Positions 45,680 through 58,409 are shown, numbered from the stretch's first letter. The stretch: DNA of 64,000 nt from Pteria penguin (GCA_035048485.1 CM068582.1:36971596-37035595); one strand, 5' to 3'. The notes: a model not told the origin generated them from the letters alone. Program-made: numbers and translations.

Positions 45680-46187
45680 TATGATGTGTGTCTTTCTTCG
45701 GCCTCACTCTGAAATAATATACCCGTGTTTAATATATATCTAACAGGTTTCAAGAGAATGACGCACTACATCTAGGCCTATAGTAACCCGATTTACAAAT
45801 ACCCTACTTCTCACAAGGTAAAGGTCTAATGAGCGATTTGAAACGAGGACTTGTCGGTCCTGAACATAAAGCATGAGATCTACAATGAGCGGGTGAAGGG
45901 GAGGTGAAGTTAGGGCCAATAAAGTATTTTGAAATCGGATTTCAGCGCACGTGAGTGTGAGCTTGCACAATTCTGGTTGTGCGGGTTGAATAATGTTTAA
46001 TCTTCGAGCAGTGACGGGTCTAGGATTCTAGTAAAGGGTGGGATGGCCGCAAAATTTGATGTATAAAATAAGAAAAAATATGCATGAAAAATATATATAG
46101 TAGTTCTATTATAAAATTTGGGCGAAAAGGAGGAAAGGGGTTAAAACTCTCTTTACACCCTCCGCTGACTACTACTACTACTAAGCC

Positions 46188-46460
46188 GGTGTGGTCTAGT
46201 GGATAAGGTACTCGGCTCATGATCGAGAGGTCTCTGGTTCGACCCCCGCCCTTGGCACACCTGTGTTCTGTCTTTCGGATGAGACAGTAAAGACCGAGGT
46301 CCAGTGTCACTGAAGGCGGGACACGTAGAAGATTCCTCATTGCTTCGGGTGGGTCCGTTACAAAGGTCCAAATTTGTATGCAATGCATCAGGCAGATGCC
46401 GTCACCATATATGTGAAATAATCGTGGAGTGATGTAAAACAATAATCAATCAATCAGTCA
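46188..46460 (+). mobile_element. SINE copy upstream of stomatin A
   Basis: Head AAGCCGGTGTGGTCTAGTGG, box B TCTCTGGTTCGACCC, body GTTCTGTCTTTCGGATGAGA, tail TATGCAATGCATCAGGCAGA, AATAATCGTGGAGTGATGTA, (AATC)n end. About 500 bp upstream of the stomatin A start. Confidence 0.9.
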
Positions 46461-47287
46461 ACTACTACTACTACTAATAATAACAACAATAACTACGGGC
46501 GAGTCATATATTACCTACGCAAAGGTATGTATATTAAAAAGGTCCATCGGAAGGGAAGTAGGATTGAGTGGAGGAGCCACCTCCAGTTATTTGATCGTTT
46601 ATCGTTATAATAAACAAGTCCTCAAAATAAAAGTATATACATAGGTACATTCCGCTGAGCTGCCTACTTATATACAAAGCAGGGAATATTCGTATCATAG
46701 CTAAAATTAAATTTATAGTAATAGTATAGGATAGTATAGTATAGCCATAAAATATGACAATAACCATTTACACACCAAAACAACTTACGGAAAATCAAGC
46801 CATGGCGACGTTCATTAACGGTTGGAAACTGAAATCTTATTCACAAATAATCGTAAAATTTGTTCTAAGTTTTCTCGTAAGTTTGCACTTTCGAGTACTC
46901 TCAAGTCATATTCACAAAAGCGGTCGTAAGTTTTCTCGTACATATTTCGATAGTGAAGATACGACTTCCTCGCACGTTCTCTGCATCTACCGATAGGTAG
47001 AATCTGCTGGATCTACACGGTAATCTATTTGACATATACTTTTCAGGAAAGAACAGGAGTTGGATATTGCGTTTACTACAGCTCTCAATAGTAGTATATA
47101 AATACAGTATCCGGCAACTATCCGCGTTGTCGGTACTAATAAATGCAACACAACGTAAGGTCACGTCATATCAATCGATGACGTCAAATTATCTGGCAAT
47201 GATGACAATATTTTCTAACTGGCTGGCCGCAGTCAGAGAGTGGAGTATTAGAAAATGAACGTCATGTATATTTTTGGAATAAACTTA

Positions 47288-47330
47288 CCTCATTTTCTCT
47301 TTGTTTCTCCATTTTAGGTGACATTTCAAG
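47288..47330 (-). promoter_or_regulatory. Possible 5' non-coding exon of stomatin gene A
   Basis: On the minus strand AGAGAAAATGAG is followed by a consensus donor GTAAGTTT at 47288-47281. The start exon at 45676 has its own acceptor-like TTTCAG at about 45713, so a spliced leader exon is plausible. The ATGs inside it would not give an open frame into the stomatin exons. Inferred from the donor only. Confidence 0.2.
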
Positions 47331-47490
47331 ATATAATTACACTTCCCGAGCAGACGATAGTACATTGCATTGTTTGGACACCTACGCACAATCGGCCACA
47401 GTAAAATTATTACGTCTCACAATTTTCAGACACATATTTTCTACTCTTATAGAATTTGATATAAAGTTATGGCTTATGCATTACAATCTA

Positions 47491-47618
47491 GTGCTGTAAA
47501 ATTGGACAGGAAAATCATTAACGTTCCCTCCAAATCCATAACAATGACGTCAAATTGCAGTACAACGCCACAGATTTGGAGGGAACAATAATCAATTTGC
47601 CTTTCAATGTTACAGCCC
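47491..47618. mobile_element. MITE-like inverted repeat, about 47-bp arms
   Basis: The left arm with GGAAAATCATTAACG then TTCCCTCCAAATC is matched in reverse by GATTTGGAGGGAA and AATAATCAATTTGCC on the right. Ends read GTGCTGTAA and TTACAGCCC. Non-coding, about 30 bp of spacer. Confidence 0.75.
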
Positions 47619-47918
47619 TCAGTTGAAAGGTCTCTTTAGGTTATTCACCCTTTAACGTTAACTGTGTGGCAAATAGTTACGTTTCCCGTAAATTGTTTGA
47701 CGTCATAATAAAATATTGTCTCTTACGTCATTTTGCAGGAACAGTAATGATTTTTCCAGAAACTTAAGAAAGGGTTGAGTCACACGAAAAGTTACGCCTA
47801 ATTTTAATCTTAAACGTTTAAGAATCTTTGTGAATAAGGTCAAACTCTTAAGTTTACAGCACACTTACGACAAAATTTTAGTCGTGAGTTTATTTTATGA
47901 GTAAGGCTTCTGAAAGCT

Positions 47919-48139
47919 GGGTCCGGCGCCATAAACTGAGAATATACTTAAGTCAGTTATTTCATTTAAATTTATTCCATTATCAAACGTTCAAATAAAT
48001 TCTAATGTAGAATGGTTAAATTCTATTTATCAATAGAATAAAACTAAATAAAATCCAAATCCCAGTTATTAATTCATTGATGAACAGAAGAATATGAATT
48101 TATGACTTAAGTATATTCTCAGTTTATGGCGCCCGACCC
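47919..48139. mobile_element. MITE with about 36-bp terminal inverted repeats
   Basis: It starts GGGTCCGGCGCCATAAACTG, AGAATATACTTAAGTCA and ends with the reverse complement, with one mismatch near the tip. The 220-bp element is AT-rich and non-coding. Short frames with similar TTAAG/TTCGTAAG words lie just before it. Confidence 0.8.
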
Positions 48140-49206
48140 TGGATTCAAATGAGATAAATTTCAGACACACACAATTTCACCTGGGGCACCAAGTCTGAAG
48201 TACGATATCTTACCTCGGGTTTGATAGATCTACACCTCTTTCAAAGTAATAAGTACTTACTTTGACGTCCTCATAGATTCAAAACAGATTATTCAGCATG
48301 AAATAAACGACGTCATCAATGACGTAACGATTGAAAATGACGTAATAACAAACAAAGAACGCAAACTCTGGATAATTTTAATCGTGTTTAAAGTCTTCAA
48401 CATTTATATCGTAAGAACGCTATCAATGCATTATACAGTTTCGTGCTGTAGTGGAAGAGGATGGTTTATAATAACTAAAGATCACTAACACGCTAACACT
48501 TCATAAAACGGTAATGCTGGACTTTACATCTATTCGGCTATGCAGAAAGAGATCACTCTACATCTACCATGCCGCAGGAATATACGCCGACAAAGAATAA
48601 TTAATCGGGGATTACAAGTACAATCTCCATTTACCAAAATCACTTTAAAATCTGTCACAGACTAAAGATCAATAGGCAGCAGTAGTAGAGTGACAATAAT
48701 CATACAAACATACATGTATCAATCAAAACTAAATATGGCTATGTCTCTCTACATGAGAAAAATACTCTGCCTCCAGGAAATCTAGATATAAAACCTCAGG
48801 AAAATATTAAGACCCTGTCACATCTGATGAAGTTTGGACATGGTCTGTCTTGGAGTTCTGAATCCCCTATTCACCCTGAGTCAGAATGTCATGCTCAGAA
48901 AAAGTTAAACTCTTAAGCACTACACAAACTGAAATAACTGCTTTCCCTGCTTGTTAATACACTCTACACAGTAGAAATATGTATTCTGTCAGAATTTAAA
49001 GCTCATATAAAGACAGTAGAGCATTTTACTGACAACAAATTTAAATTTATCTACAGAACATTATGAATATGAAATACAATTTTACCTAATTCTATTACAA
49101 AATTTTAAGTACATGTATTTAAAGGGCAGATCTAATATCACAGAATAAAAAAAGAAATAACAATATCATCACCATACAAATGAAAGTGAAGTATAAAGTA
49201 CACCAA
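48140..49206. other. Spacer between stomatin genes A and B
   Basis: No exon seen. The part nearest 49206 should contain the stomatin B 3' UTR. No clear AATAAA was found on the minus strand close to the stop. Confidence 0.4.
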
Positions 49207-52200
49207 TCACAGATGCATGCTTTCCACTGTCATGTCCCTTTCCAGCACGTTTTGGGGAGTAACCACCTCTACTTCGGCTACAGCTCTGTTTTGATCCGAC
49301 TGGGTGTATAAACTATCCCGCGGTGGAGTCTTTGCACGCTGTTCCTCCTCAAACGTAGGTGGTAACTGTTTCACTTCCGGTTGAGGAGGAGGCGGCGGTG
49401 TCGCTTTGGGCTTTGGCGACTTTGAAGATGAGCTCTTTGGTTTAGAGCCTGTGCCTAATTTTCCTTTATAAATGTCCATCATGTTAATTGGTATTGGAAA
49501 TAGCATAGTTGAATCTTTTCCAGTTGCCATTTGTCCAAGTGTCTGGAGATACCGAAGTTGCATTGCAGCAGGGGACTCCATCATGACGTCGGCGGCTTCT
49601 TTCAATGCACGGGAAGCGTTCTGTTCTCCCTGAGCAGCTACAACCTGCACACAGTGAGTTAAAAATTGATTGATTGATAAGTCAAGTGACACTAAATATA
49701 ATTTAAAAATAAATAAATAGATAAATATAAATGGTATCTAAAACTTTTTTTTAAAAAAACAAATTTATATTTAATCATGTAAAATATTTACTTTAGCTTT
49801 TGCTTCCCGAGAGGCCTCTGCTTCTGCCGCCATTGCTCTCTGGAGTTGAAACGGTAACCTAACATCCTTTCTGAAATATCAATGATTAAAACTGTATATT
49901 TCAATTCTTCAAGAGCTGAAATTCATTTCCTATACCAGATACACGTGTGTGAGAGATGTAGGATCCTACACTGAAATTAGCTATCAGTCATAAGAAAAGT
50001 CACGTCTAGTATTTGAGTAAATATATGTTCTTATAAAATGTAATGTTTTCAGAATAATAGATCCAATTGACCAATCAAACTGTAGAGTGCATCATTTGGG
50101 AAAATATCAATATAAGTATCCTAGTTGACACCATGTAATAAAAACCAGGTACTTACATCTCTACCCTCTCCACTTGTATCCCCCAGTAATCTGTCGCCTC
50201 ATGAAGAAGATCCTGAATTAGACAATTAATAAAGTGAATAATGTTCATCATCATTCATATCATCAATTTCAGTAGCGAATTGAGAAGAGAATAAGAAGCA
50301 TTTAGATTTCAGCATACAAAATCGATAAATATGGTAGAAGGAATATTGTCTAGTGGTAAACTTTAAAAAAATTAAGAAGCAGTTTTCTAAATTGGGAAAC
50401 ATGTATCGGTCAGTGGTATATATGATAAGTCACATACCTGCATGGTTGACGCTACTTGTTCTCGTTCAGTCAAGATCTCGGCCATCGTTCTCATACCAAG
50501 AACATTGCGCAGAGTTGTGGCTGACAATAGCTGAGCAGATACAAAGGCATTCTCGACATTACAGACGGACATGACGGGGTTAGCCACTCTGTAATACACC
50601 ACTGCGTCCACACTCACGGTTACTGTGTCTCTGGACAGTATCTGGTGAAGAGATAAACAACTGTATATACAACCATTTTGGTAGTTTCATTTATTAGCAT
50701 TGGTATGTCAACGTCATCTATCTTAATGCAATGACGTCGGAAGCGAATCAAAAGAGGAGGTGGGTGTCAAAATGACGATCTGAACTTCAGAAGTTACCCT
50801 GATGCATCAAGAAACAGTTCTCCTCCAACAAAAGAGAAAATACCAACAAAGTTGTCCTTAGTTAAATGAGATTTAATTTTGAACTTAAAGCGAAGGTTTT
50901 TGGTTTAATATATTTATCAAAGTGAATTGGAACAAATAAGGATTTGGTAAGTCATACTTTCTATACCACATTTTCAATATTTTTCTGTTATTATTTTAGT
51001 GTTTTTAGTGTCTGCCAGATTCTCTAAAAGTCTGAATAAGTCCGGCCGAGGGATTAAAGGTTCCCTTACCTCTTGCTGAGGAACATCGTAGGTAATTGTT
51101 CGTAGATCTACTTTCTGCATTTCATCAATGCATGGTAAAATCATTATCACTCCTTAATACAAAAAGAAATTGAAAAAAAAAATTATGAAATTGTACCGAT
51201 ATATCGAAACATATTGTTTATGATAAAAGCATGGTTAAGCGAATTCTCTTCTTTACCAATTTATGCTTTGGAAATAATATTACTGAATACTTGTAGAGAG
51301 AGCATAAAACACAGCGTTTCAGTTATATATCTTTTACCAGTTATGTAGTTTATGGTAGATTTTTTACGAATATTGAGGACGGAAAAATACATCATTAATT
51401 CAATCAGACCTGAAAACATCCTCACTGTAGACGCCTAGGGATCAATGACATTGTTGACATAATACCCAACACCCTTACTATAGATGCCTTGGGATCAATG
51501 ACATTATTGACATAATACCCAGCACCCTCACTATAGACGCCTTGGAATCAATGACATTGTTCACATAATATTCAGCACCCTCACTAAAGATGCCTTGGGA
51601 TCAATGACATTGTTGACAAAATACCCAGCACCCTCACTATAGATGCCTTACTCAACACCCTCACTATAGATGCCTTGGGATCAATGACATTGTTGACATA
51701 ATACCCAGCACCCTCACTATAGATGCCTTGGGATCAATGACATTGTTGACATAATACCCAGCACCCTCACTATAGACACCTTGGGATCAATGACATTGTT
51801 GACATAATACCCAGCATCCTGACTATAGATGCCTTGGGATCAATGACATTGTTGACATAATATCCAGCACCCTCAATAGACGTCTTGGGATCAATGACAT
51901 TGTTCACATAATAACCAGCACCCTCACGATAGACACATTGGGATCAATGACATTCTTGACATAATACCCAGCACCCTCATTATAGATGCCTTGGAATCAA
52001 TGACATTGTTGACATAATACCCAGCACCCTCACTATAGATGCCTTGGGATCAATGACATTGTTGACATAATATCCAGCACCCTCACTATAGATGCCTTGG
52101 GATCAATGACATTGTTGACATAATATCCAGCACCCTCACTATAGATGCCTTGGGATCAATGACATTATTGACATAATACCCAGCACCCTCATTATAGACG

Positions 52201-55200
52201 CCTTGGGATCAATGACATTGTTCACATAATATCCAGCACCCTCACTATAGACACCTTGGGATCAATGACATTGTTGACATAATATCCAGCACCCTCACTA
52301 TAGATGCATTGGGATCAATGACATTGTTGACATAATACCCAGCATCCTCACTATAGATGCCTTGGGATCAATGACATTGTTGACATAATATCCAGCACCC
52401 TCACTATAGATGCCTTGGGATCAATGACATTGTTGACATAATACCCAGCACCCTCACTATAGATGCCTTGGGATCAATGACATTGTTGACATAATATCCA
52501 GCACCCTCACTATAGATGCCTTGGGATCAATGACATTGTTGACATCATACCCAGCATCCTCTTTATAGATGCCGAGGGATCAATGACATTGTTGACATAA
52601 TACCCAGCACCCTCACTATAGATGCCGAGGGATCAATGACATTGTTGACATAATATCCAGCACCCTCACTATAGATCCCTTGGGATCAATGACATTGTTG
52701 ACATAATACCCAGAACCCTCACTATAGATGCCTTGGGATCAATGACATTGTTGACATAATACCCAGCATCCTGACTATAGACGCCTTGGGATCAATGACA
52801 TTGTTGACATAATATCCAGCACCCTCACTATAGACACCTAGGGATCAATGACATTGTTGGCATTATACCCACACCCTCACTATAGATGCCTTGGGATCAA
52901 TGACATTGTTGACATAATATCCTGCACCCTCACTATAGACGCCTTGGGATCAATGACATTGTTGACATAATACCCAGCATCCTCACTATAGACGCCTTGG
53001 GATCAATGACATTGTTGACATAATATCCAGCACTCTCACTATAGATGCCTTGGGATCAATGACATTGTTGACAAAATACCCAGCACCCTCACTATAGATG
53101 CCGAGGGATCAATGACATAGTTGACATTATACCCACACCCTCACTATAGATGCCGAGGGATAAATGACATTGTTGACAGCATACCCAGCACCCTCACTAT
53201 AGATGCCGAGGGATCAATGACATTGTTGACATAATACCCAGCACCCTCACTATAGACGCCTTGGGATCAATGACATAGTTGATATTATACCCACACCCTC
53301 ACTATAGATGCCGAGGGATCAATGACATTGTTGACATAATACTCAGCACCAGCATTTATACAGATACCTTGGATCAATGACATGGATGGCATAAAACTAC
53401 ACACCCTCACTATAGATGTCGAGGGATCTATCACATTGTAGTCCGAGATTCTCTGCCCTTCTCCCATTTTTGTTATAGGCCGTTTGTGGGAGAAGGTCAA
53501 AGAGACTTTGTGCATCAAAAGTTGGAATTTCAGCGATGCCAGCTGGTATCGAGATGTACAAACCACTGGTGACAAATAAACGCTTGATGAACAAAGTCTC
53601 TCTGACCCTCTTCAACAAATCCGCCGATATCAAAAGTGGGAGAAGGACAGAGAATCTCGAACTAATGACATTAATGATAGAACATTCAGCATCCTCACTA
53701 TAGGGCCTAGGGACCACTGACATGGAATAATTTTGTATCTCAACACCCTCACTAGATCTATTGGCGTCAGGGAAACAATAAAGCACAAAATTGTAAATGT
53801 TCCACCTTTAAGTCCAATTCATGTGATATACCTGATAAATGGTTTGGCAAAAGTCTCTAATCTGTACCCTCCAAACGAATATCGAACTTGTTAGAAAAAT
53901 TGCCAAATTGAACTTCTCTTCAAGAATTGTACTATGAAGTAGTTTATATGAATATACAATGTACCAACCTGGTCCGGCAGGTTCACTGTTCACTCTACCA
54001 AGTCGCAAAATGACTGCTCTCTCATATTCAGCTACGACCTGAAAATTATATGGAACGTATTTAATTAGTGGAAGAATTAAAACGGGTTTGATTTGGATAT
54101 TCAGCTTCTTGAAATGAAATATGATTTATTTAATACAACTTTTTAGTTTTGAAAGAATCATGAAAGACAAGCGTCACTTGAAAATTCCTCTTCCTAATGT
54201 AATTGCATACCTTGAAAATGACAAAAATGGAAAATGGAAAAAATAGAAACACGAGAAGAATAGAGAAAAGCCACAGGACGTATCCACAGCAACCTATGTC
54301 ACCGTCCCTCTCCACTTCTTGATTCGTTCCTGTAAGAATACAAACAGTTTTCAAAGTAATGATAATGACACCCAAGTCTATTACCCTTTCTATAAGCGAA
54401 ACAGGAATAAAGTGTCAATATAACTGCACACGTGACAAATAAACGCCTAAGTTGATTTCCTAAAAAGAGGACTCCTTAGTTAAAATATCAAAACGGAATA
54501 TAACTGGACTATAGGGAAGTGGTACACAAGGGAAATAAATAAGCGTCTGACCCGAAATGTCGGGCTGCGTAAGGAAAAAAAAAAACCCCGAAACATCAAG
54601 AGTTGTCAGAAGACAACAGAACTCGCCAATGGCAACCAAATTTAAATAGCAAAGGGGTCTTTTGTAAGTAGGTCAATCTTCAAGAACAAGATCAAAACGT
54701 AAAGAATTGATACGTAATGAAAGGTCTTGTCACACAAAAAAAAATACACATGGAATGTTTAACCCTGTTTCTTACTGGTCAAAAGTTATGACCAATGTTA
54801 AACTATTAAAAAAGTAGGTCAAACTTCAAGGTCAAGGTCACAAGGTCAAAATCTCGGTACTCTACTATTATCATGTTTTGTGTCAATGTCCTTGGTGATT
54901 TGTGTCATACAGCTTTGTCAGATGTCTTCTATTTTCTCTTTCAGAACAGCTGACGAGGTTTTTATACCCGATTAACGATTAAAATTCCATTTACTCTAGT
55001 TTGTTAAATATAATATAAAATAACTCTTTCATAAAGTAAATTTGAACACAGACTTACATAACAATTTAACACTCAAATGACAGCCCCAGCAGGGATACTC
55101 ATGAATAAACCTTTCTATTAAATATATATCTTGTCATCCATTTTTCTCAGCAGCCATTGAAGACTGATTGGGGTTTACGTCGCTTTCAATAATTATTCAG

Positions 55201-55620
55201 TCACATCGCGACATGAAAGCAGGCCGTATCCCATCTTGCGGAGCATTGTGGAGCAATCCAAGAATCGAACCCGGATCACCAGTAACGCAAGCCAAGCGCT
55301 TTACCACCATGCCAAGTATGCATCTGCTATGGAAGACCATGGCGATGAAAGACACTGGTCGACAGACGAATACGATTTGTAATCGTTTAATATATACACA
55401 CAAAGAATGAGATAGAAGTTGCCAACCGTATGTTTATATAACGTCCATTGATTCCTATCAACGCGATTATTGATTGCTTGTGTTAAGCATGTGTATCTAG
55501 CGTAACAATAAGTAGATGTAAACAAAACTGGTCGGCACCAACAATTGTTATCAATGAATACCTTTTCTTTATATTATTTTCTACAAATCTCAACAACGTT
55601 ACCCTAGTATACTTACCCAT
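49207..55620 (-). CDS. Stomatin-family (SPFH) membrane protein, gene B (350 aa, complete)
   Basis: Exons in transcript order: 55620-55617 (ATG plus one base); 54329-54211; 54038-53969; 51152-51070; 50641-50438; 50212-50157; 49870-49792; 49644-49207 (stop TGA). The sum is 1053 nt. All internal exon lengths equal those of gene A except the second (119 vs 113). Features: Cys pair 15-16, membrane hairpin 18-40 with FFPF (P33), SPFH domain from about 42 (AEYERAVILRLGRVNSE, VDLRTITYDVPQQE, RDTVTVSVDAVVYYRV), helical region VRLPFQLQRAMAAEAEA, and end SALKEA-type helix with LRYLQTLG. Unlike A it has an extra tail of about 80 residues after PIPINMM: Ser/Lys rich, five consecutive Pro at 288-292, then acidic. 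The tail could bind SH3/WW-type partners (inference). A four-codon upstream ORF precedes the ATG. Confidence 0.93.
51420..53400. repeat. 53-bp minisatellite in a stomatin B intron, about 37 units
   Basis: The unit is CACTATAGATGCCTTGGGAT, CAATGACATTGTTGACATAA, TACCCAGCACCCT. Homogeneous with point variants (GCCGAGGG for GCCTTGGG; TAT for TAC). It occupies most of the intron between exons 54038-53969 and 51152-51070. Confidence 0.95.
53441..53662. mobile_element. MITE with about 38-bp terminal inverted repeats and TA target duplication
   Basis: The left end GTCCGAGATTCTCTGCCCTT, CTCCCATTTTTG is mirrored at the right end (rc GTTCGAGATTCTCTGTCCTT, CTCCCACTTTTG). TA flanks both ends (53439-53440, 53663-53664), as for Tc1/mariner-type elements. 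It is inserted in the tail of the 53-bp minisatellite, and degenerate array units resume after it. The 129-codon frame across it is not a gene. Confidence 0.85.
54580..54975. repeat. Dispersed repeat with AAGGTCA-type words
   Basis: Contains GTCAGAAGACAACAGAACTC, GTAGGTCAAACTTCAAGGTC, and AAGGTCACAAGGTCAAAATC, ending in TTTTTATACCCGATTA. Same general type as the repeat at 22.0-22.4 kb. Lies in stomatin B intron 1. Confidence 0.5.
55155..55325 (-). mobile_element. Second tRNA-like SINE type, fragment
   Basis: On the minus strand a tRNA-like head with GCATGGTGGTAAAGCGCTTG and box B GATCCGGGTTCGATTCTTG is followed by a unique body. It differs from the common SINE family in the window. Confidence 0.5.
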
Positions 55621-56109
55621 GCCTATGTCTTTTGGTTTCAGTCATTCGCCATAGCTACCTCCATATACCTGTGAATTCCTTTCGAAATCAAAATCCCTTG
55701 CGTGTAAAGCTAAATATAGAACACGTCAGTGGCGGATATAGGATGGATAGCAAGGGATTTAAAAGAATTTCGCAATCCTTGATTATCGGCTGGGTACAAA
55801 GGTACGAGACGACGGGGTATTTAAAAATATACAAGCATGTGTCAAAGGTTGATTTAGCAATTCTTTATATACTTGTCTGCAAAATTAAAGAAAAGTTCAT
55901 TGCGAAATTTCAAAGCGAGTACAAAGAGCTTTTCAATTTAATCATGTGATGTGCTGATATTTCACGCTCTAGAAAGAATATATTGTAGTCCATTAAGTTC
56001 TCGATATTTTATTTCACAAAAGGTACAAAGGTCTGAAAATATGTTATGAATACATTAAAAGATACTGGTACTCACATGATATATCGGTATCAATAGAACT
56101 ACTCTTCAT

Positions 56110-56880
56110 AGCTACGTTTACAGTTGCCATAAGACGTACTACGTTTACAGTAGCCATAAGACGTGCTACGTTTACAGTAGCCATAAGACGTGCTACGTTT
56201 ACAGTAGCCACAAGACGTGCTACGTTTACAGTAGCCACAAGACGTGTTACGTTTACAGTAGCCATAAGACGTGTTACGTTTACAGTAGCCACAAGACGTG
56301 TTACGTTTACAGTAGCCACAAGACGTGTTACGTTTACAGTAGCCACATGACGTGCTACGTTTACAGTGGCCATAAGACGTGTTACGTTTACAGTAGCCAT
56401 AAGACGTGTTACGTTTACAGTAGCCACAAGACGTGTTACGTTTACAGTAGCCACAAGACGTGTTACGTTTACAGAAGCCATAAGACGTGTTACGTTTACA
56501 GTAGCCACAAGACGTGTTACGTTTACAGTATCCACAAGACGTGCTACGTTTACAGTAGCCACAAGACGTGCTACGTTTACAGTGGCCACAAAACGTGCTA
56601 CGTTTACAGTAGCTACAAGACGTGCTACGTTTACAGTAGCCACAAGACGTGTTACGTTTACAGTAGCCACAAGACGTGCTACGTTTACAGTAGCCACAAG
56701 ACGTGCTACGTTTACAGTAGCCACAAGACGTGCTACGTTTGCAGTAGCCACAAGACGTGTTACGTTTACAGTAGCTACAAGACGTGCTACGTTTACAGTA
56801 GCCACAAGACGTGCTACGTTTACAGTGGCCACAAAACGTGCTACGTTTACAGTAATAACGTGCTACGTTTACAGTAGCAG
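56110..56880. repeat. 27-bp minisatellite, about 28 units
   Basis: Unit GCTACGTTTACAGTAGCCAC plus AAGACGT, with C/T variation in the first word. 27 is divisible by three, so frames of 176-262 codons are open on both strands (for example a CKRSTSCGY repeat). They have no start context or flanking exons and are rejected as genes. Located 0.5 kb upstream of the stomatin B start. Confidence 0.95.
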
Positions 56881-57589
56881 TAAACACAAGTCATGAGAGA
56901 GAAGGTGGGGGTTCTCATGTATTAGATTACTACAAAAATTTGACATTATCAATTAGTCGTCTTTGTCAGAGCCTGGACTGCCGAGAAATCGGATGTGTTT
57001 GTGACGTCCTGGTATGTTTTTTTGTTGTTGTTGTTGTTGTTTTGTTTTGGGGTTTTTGTTATTTATCTACTTCCTCCTCCTTTTAGCTTTCTCTGGGATG
57101 GATTCTGTCGCATTGTTGAGCTCGATCTCTTACTTTCTCTCTATACTACATGTACTAGAAGTAGTATAGTGTAATGATGAAGATGTTTACAAGTCTGGTC
57201 CTATATTTTCTATATGTAATACTGTATCTATTATGGTTCTTAAACGGCCTGTCTATGTAACATTATCTATGACTGAAAAAGATTTTGCCATTATTAGCGA
57301 GTCGAAATCTGGAAAAATTATTATGAGTCTTGTGATGTTTAAGTGAAAAGAATGTAAAGTACTTACTGAAAATGCTAATAAAATATGGTTAAATATTTTT
57401 CAGGTTACTTGCATAAACTCAACAAGAGGCGTTTATTTCTCTTCTCATCCCTTATCTCCGTGTACCCATGACAGTCGATGGCGATATGCCGTTTGTTTTA
57501 CAGTAGGACTGCACCATGTTATATCCATATTATACCAGCAGTCCAGTAATTTCATACCAATACTTAGAGCGTAGTAACTGGTGTACCAT

Positions 57590-57890
57590 TGGGTCTAGTT
57601 TGTTGCCATTTAGCCTGTGTTTGGGCCTACTTTAATGTCATTTAGTCTGTATTTGGGCTACTTCAATGCCATTTAGTCTGTATTTGGGCCCAGTTTGCTG
57701 CCATTTAGCCTGTATTTGGGCCCAATTTGCTGCCATATAGTCTGTATTTACGCCCAGTTTACTGCCATATAGTCTGTATTTTGACCTAGTCTGTATTGGG
57801 CCCAGTTTGCTGTCGTTTAGTCTGCATTTAGGCCCAGCTTGTTGCCATTTAGCCTGTATTTGGGCCAAGTTTGCTGTCATTTAGTGTATA
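57590..57890. repeat. Short minisatellite, about 32-bp units
   Basis: Around nine degenerate copies of TTTGCTGCCATTTAGCCTGT plus ATTTGGGCCCAG. Confidence 0.85.
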
Positions 57891-57964
57891 TATTGTCTGA
57901 TGTTACAGAATGCCTAGTTACTTGGTCATTTCTAGACACATATCAATATCCTACAAATATTTGC

Positions 57965-58240
57965 AAACCGATGTAGTTAGTCTAGTGGATGAAATGTTCG
58001 GTTCGTGACTGAGAGCTCCCGGGTTCGACTCCCACTGTGGACACACCGGTGTCCTGTCTATCGGATGAGACAGTGAAAACCCGGGTTCCGTGTCACAGTA
58101 GGCGTAGCTAGTCAAAGATCACACTCTGCTTCAGGTGGATGCGTTGCAAAGGTATAAATTTCTATGCATTATACCTGGCAGATTTCGTCACCATACATTG
58201 TATACGTAAAATATCCTGGAGTGTCGTGAAAACGAAATAA
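57965..58240 (+). mobile_element. SINE copy, moderately diverged
   Basis: Box B GCTCCCGGGTTCGACTCCC, body ACACCGGTGTCCTGTCTATC, tail AAATTTCTATGCATTATACC, and ATCCTGGAGTGTCGTGAAAA. The head is damaged at its first bases. Confidence 0.82.
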
Positions 58241-58314
58241 CTAACTAGCATTTGACAATAACAGATCGATATCGGTATTGCAAAATATGTAATTCTGAAT
58301 AGTAATACAATTAA

Positions 58315-58321
<7 letters not shown>

Positions 58322-58401
<80 letters not shown>
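58322..58401. repeat. (AT)n microsatellite
   Basis: Uninterrupted AT dinucleotide run of about 40 units flanked by short CA tracts, in the spacer between stomatin genes B and C. Confidence 0.97.

Positions 58402-58409
<8 letters not shown>

Noticed and set aside
46020..46442. Minus-strand 140-codon frame
   Set aside because: It runs through a SINE copy; similar frames appear in other SINE copies at the same place.
47281..47330. Alternative coding first exon for stomatin A starting at an ATG here
   Set aside because: Its frame at the GTAAGT donor does not match the phase of the 41888 exon, and joining to the 45.7 kb exon gives a stop. At best it is non-coding.
53397..53786. 129-codon minus-strand frame with protein-like composition
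   Set aside because: It spans a TA-flanked MITE inside a stomatin B intron; the composition comes from the inverted ends.
56044..56896. Frames of 176-262 codons on both strands (CKRSTSCGY and VATVNVARL repeats)
   Set aside because: Products of the 27-bp minisatellite; open on both strands because the unit lacks stops and is divisible by three.
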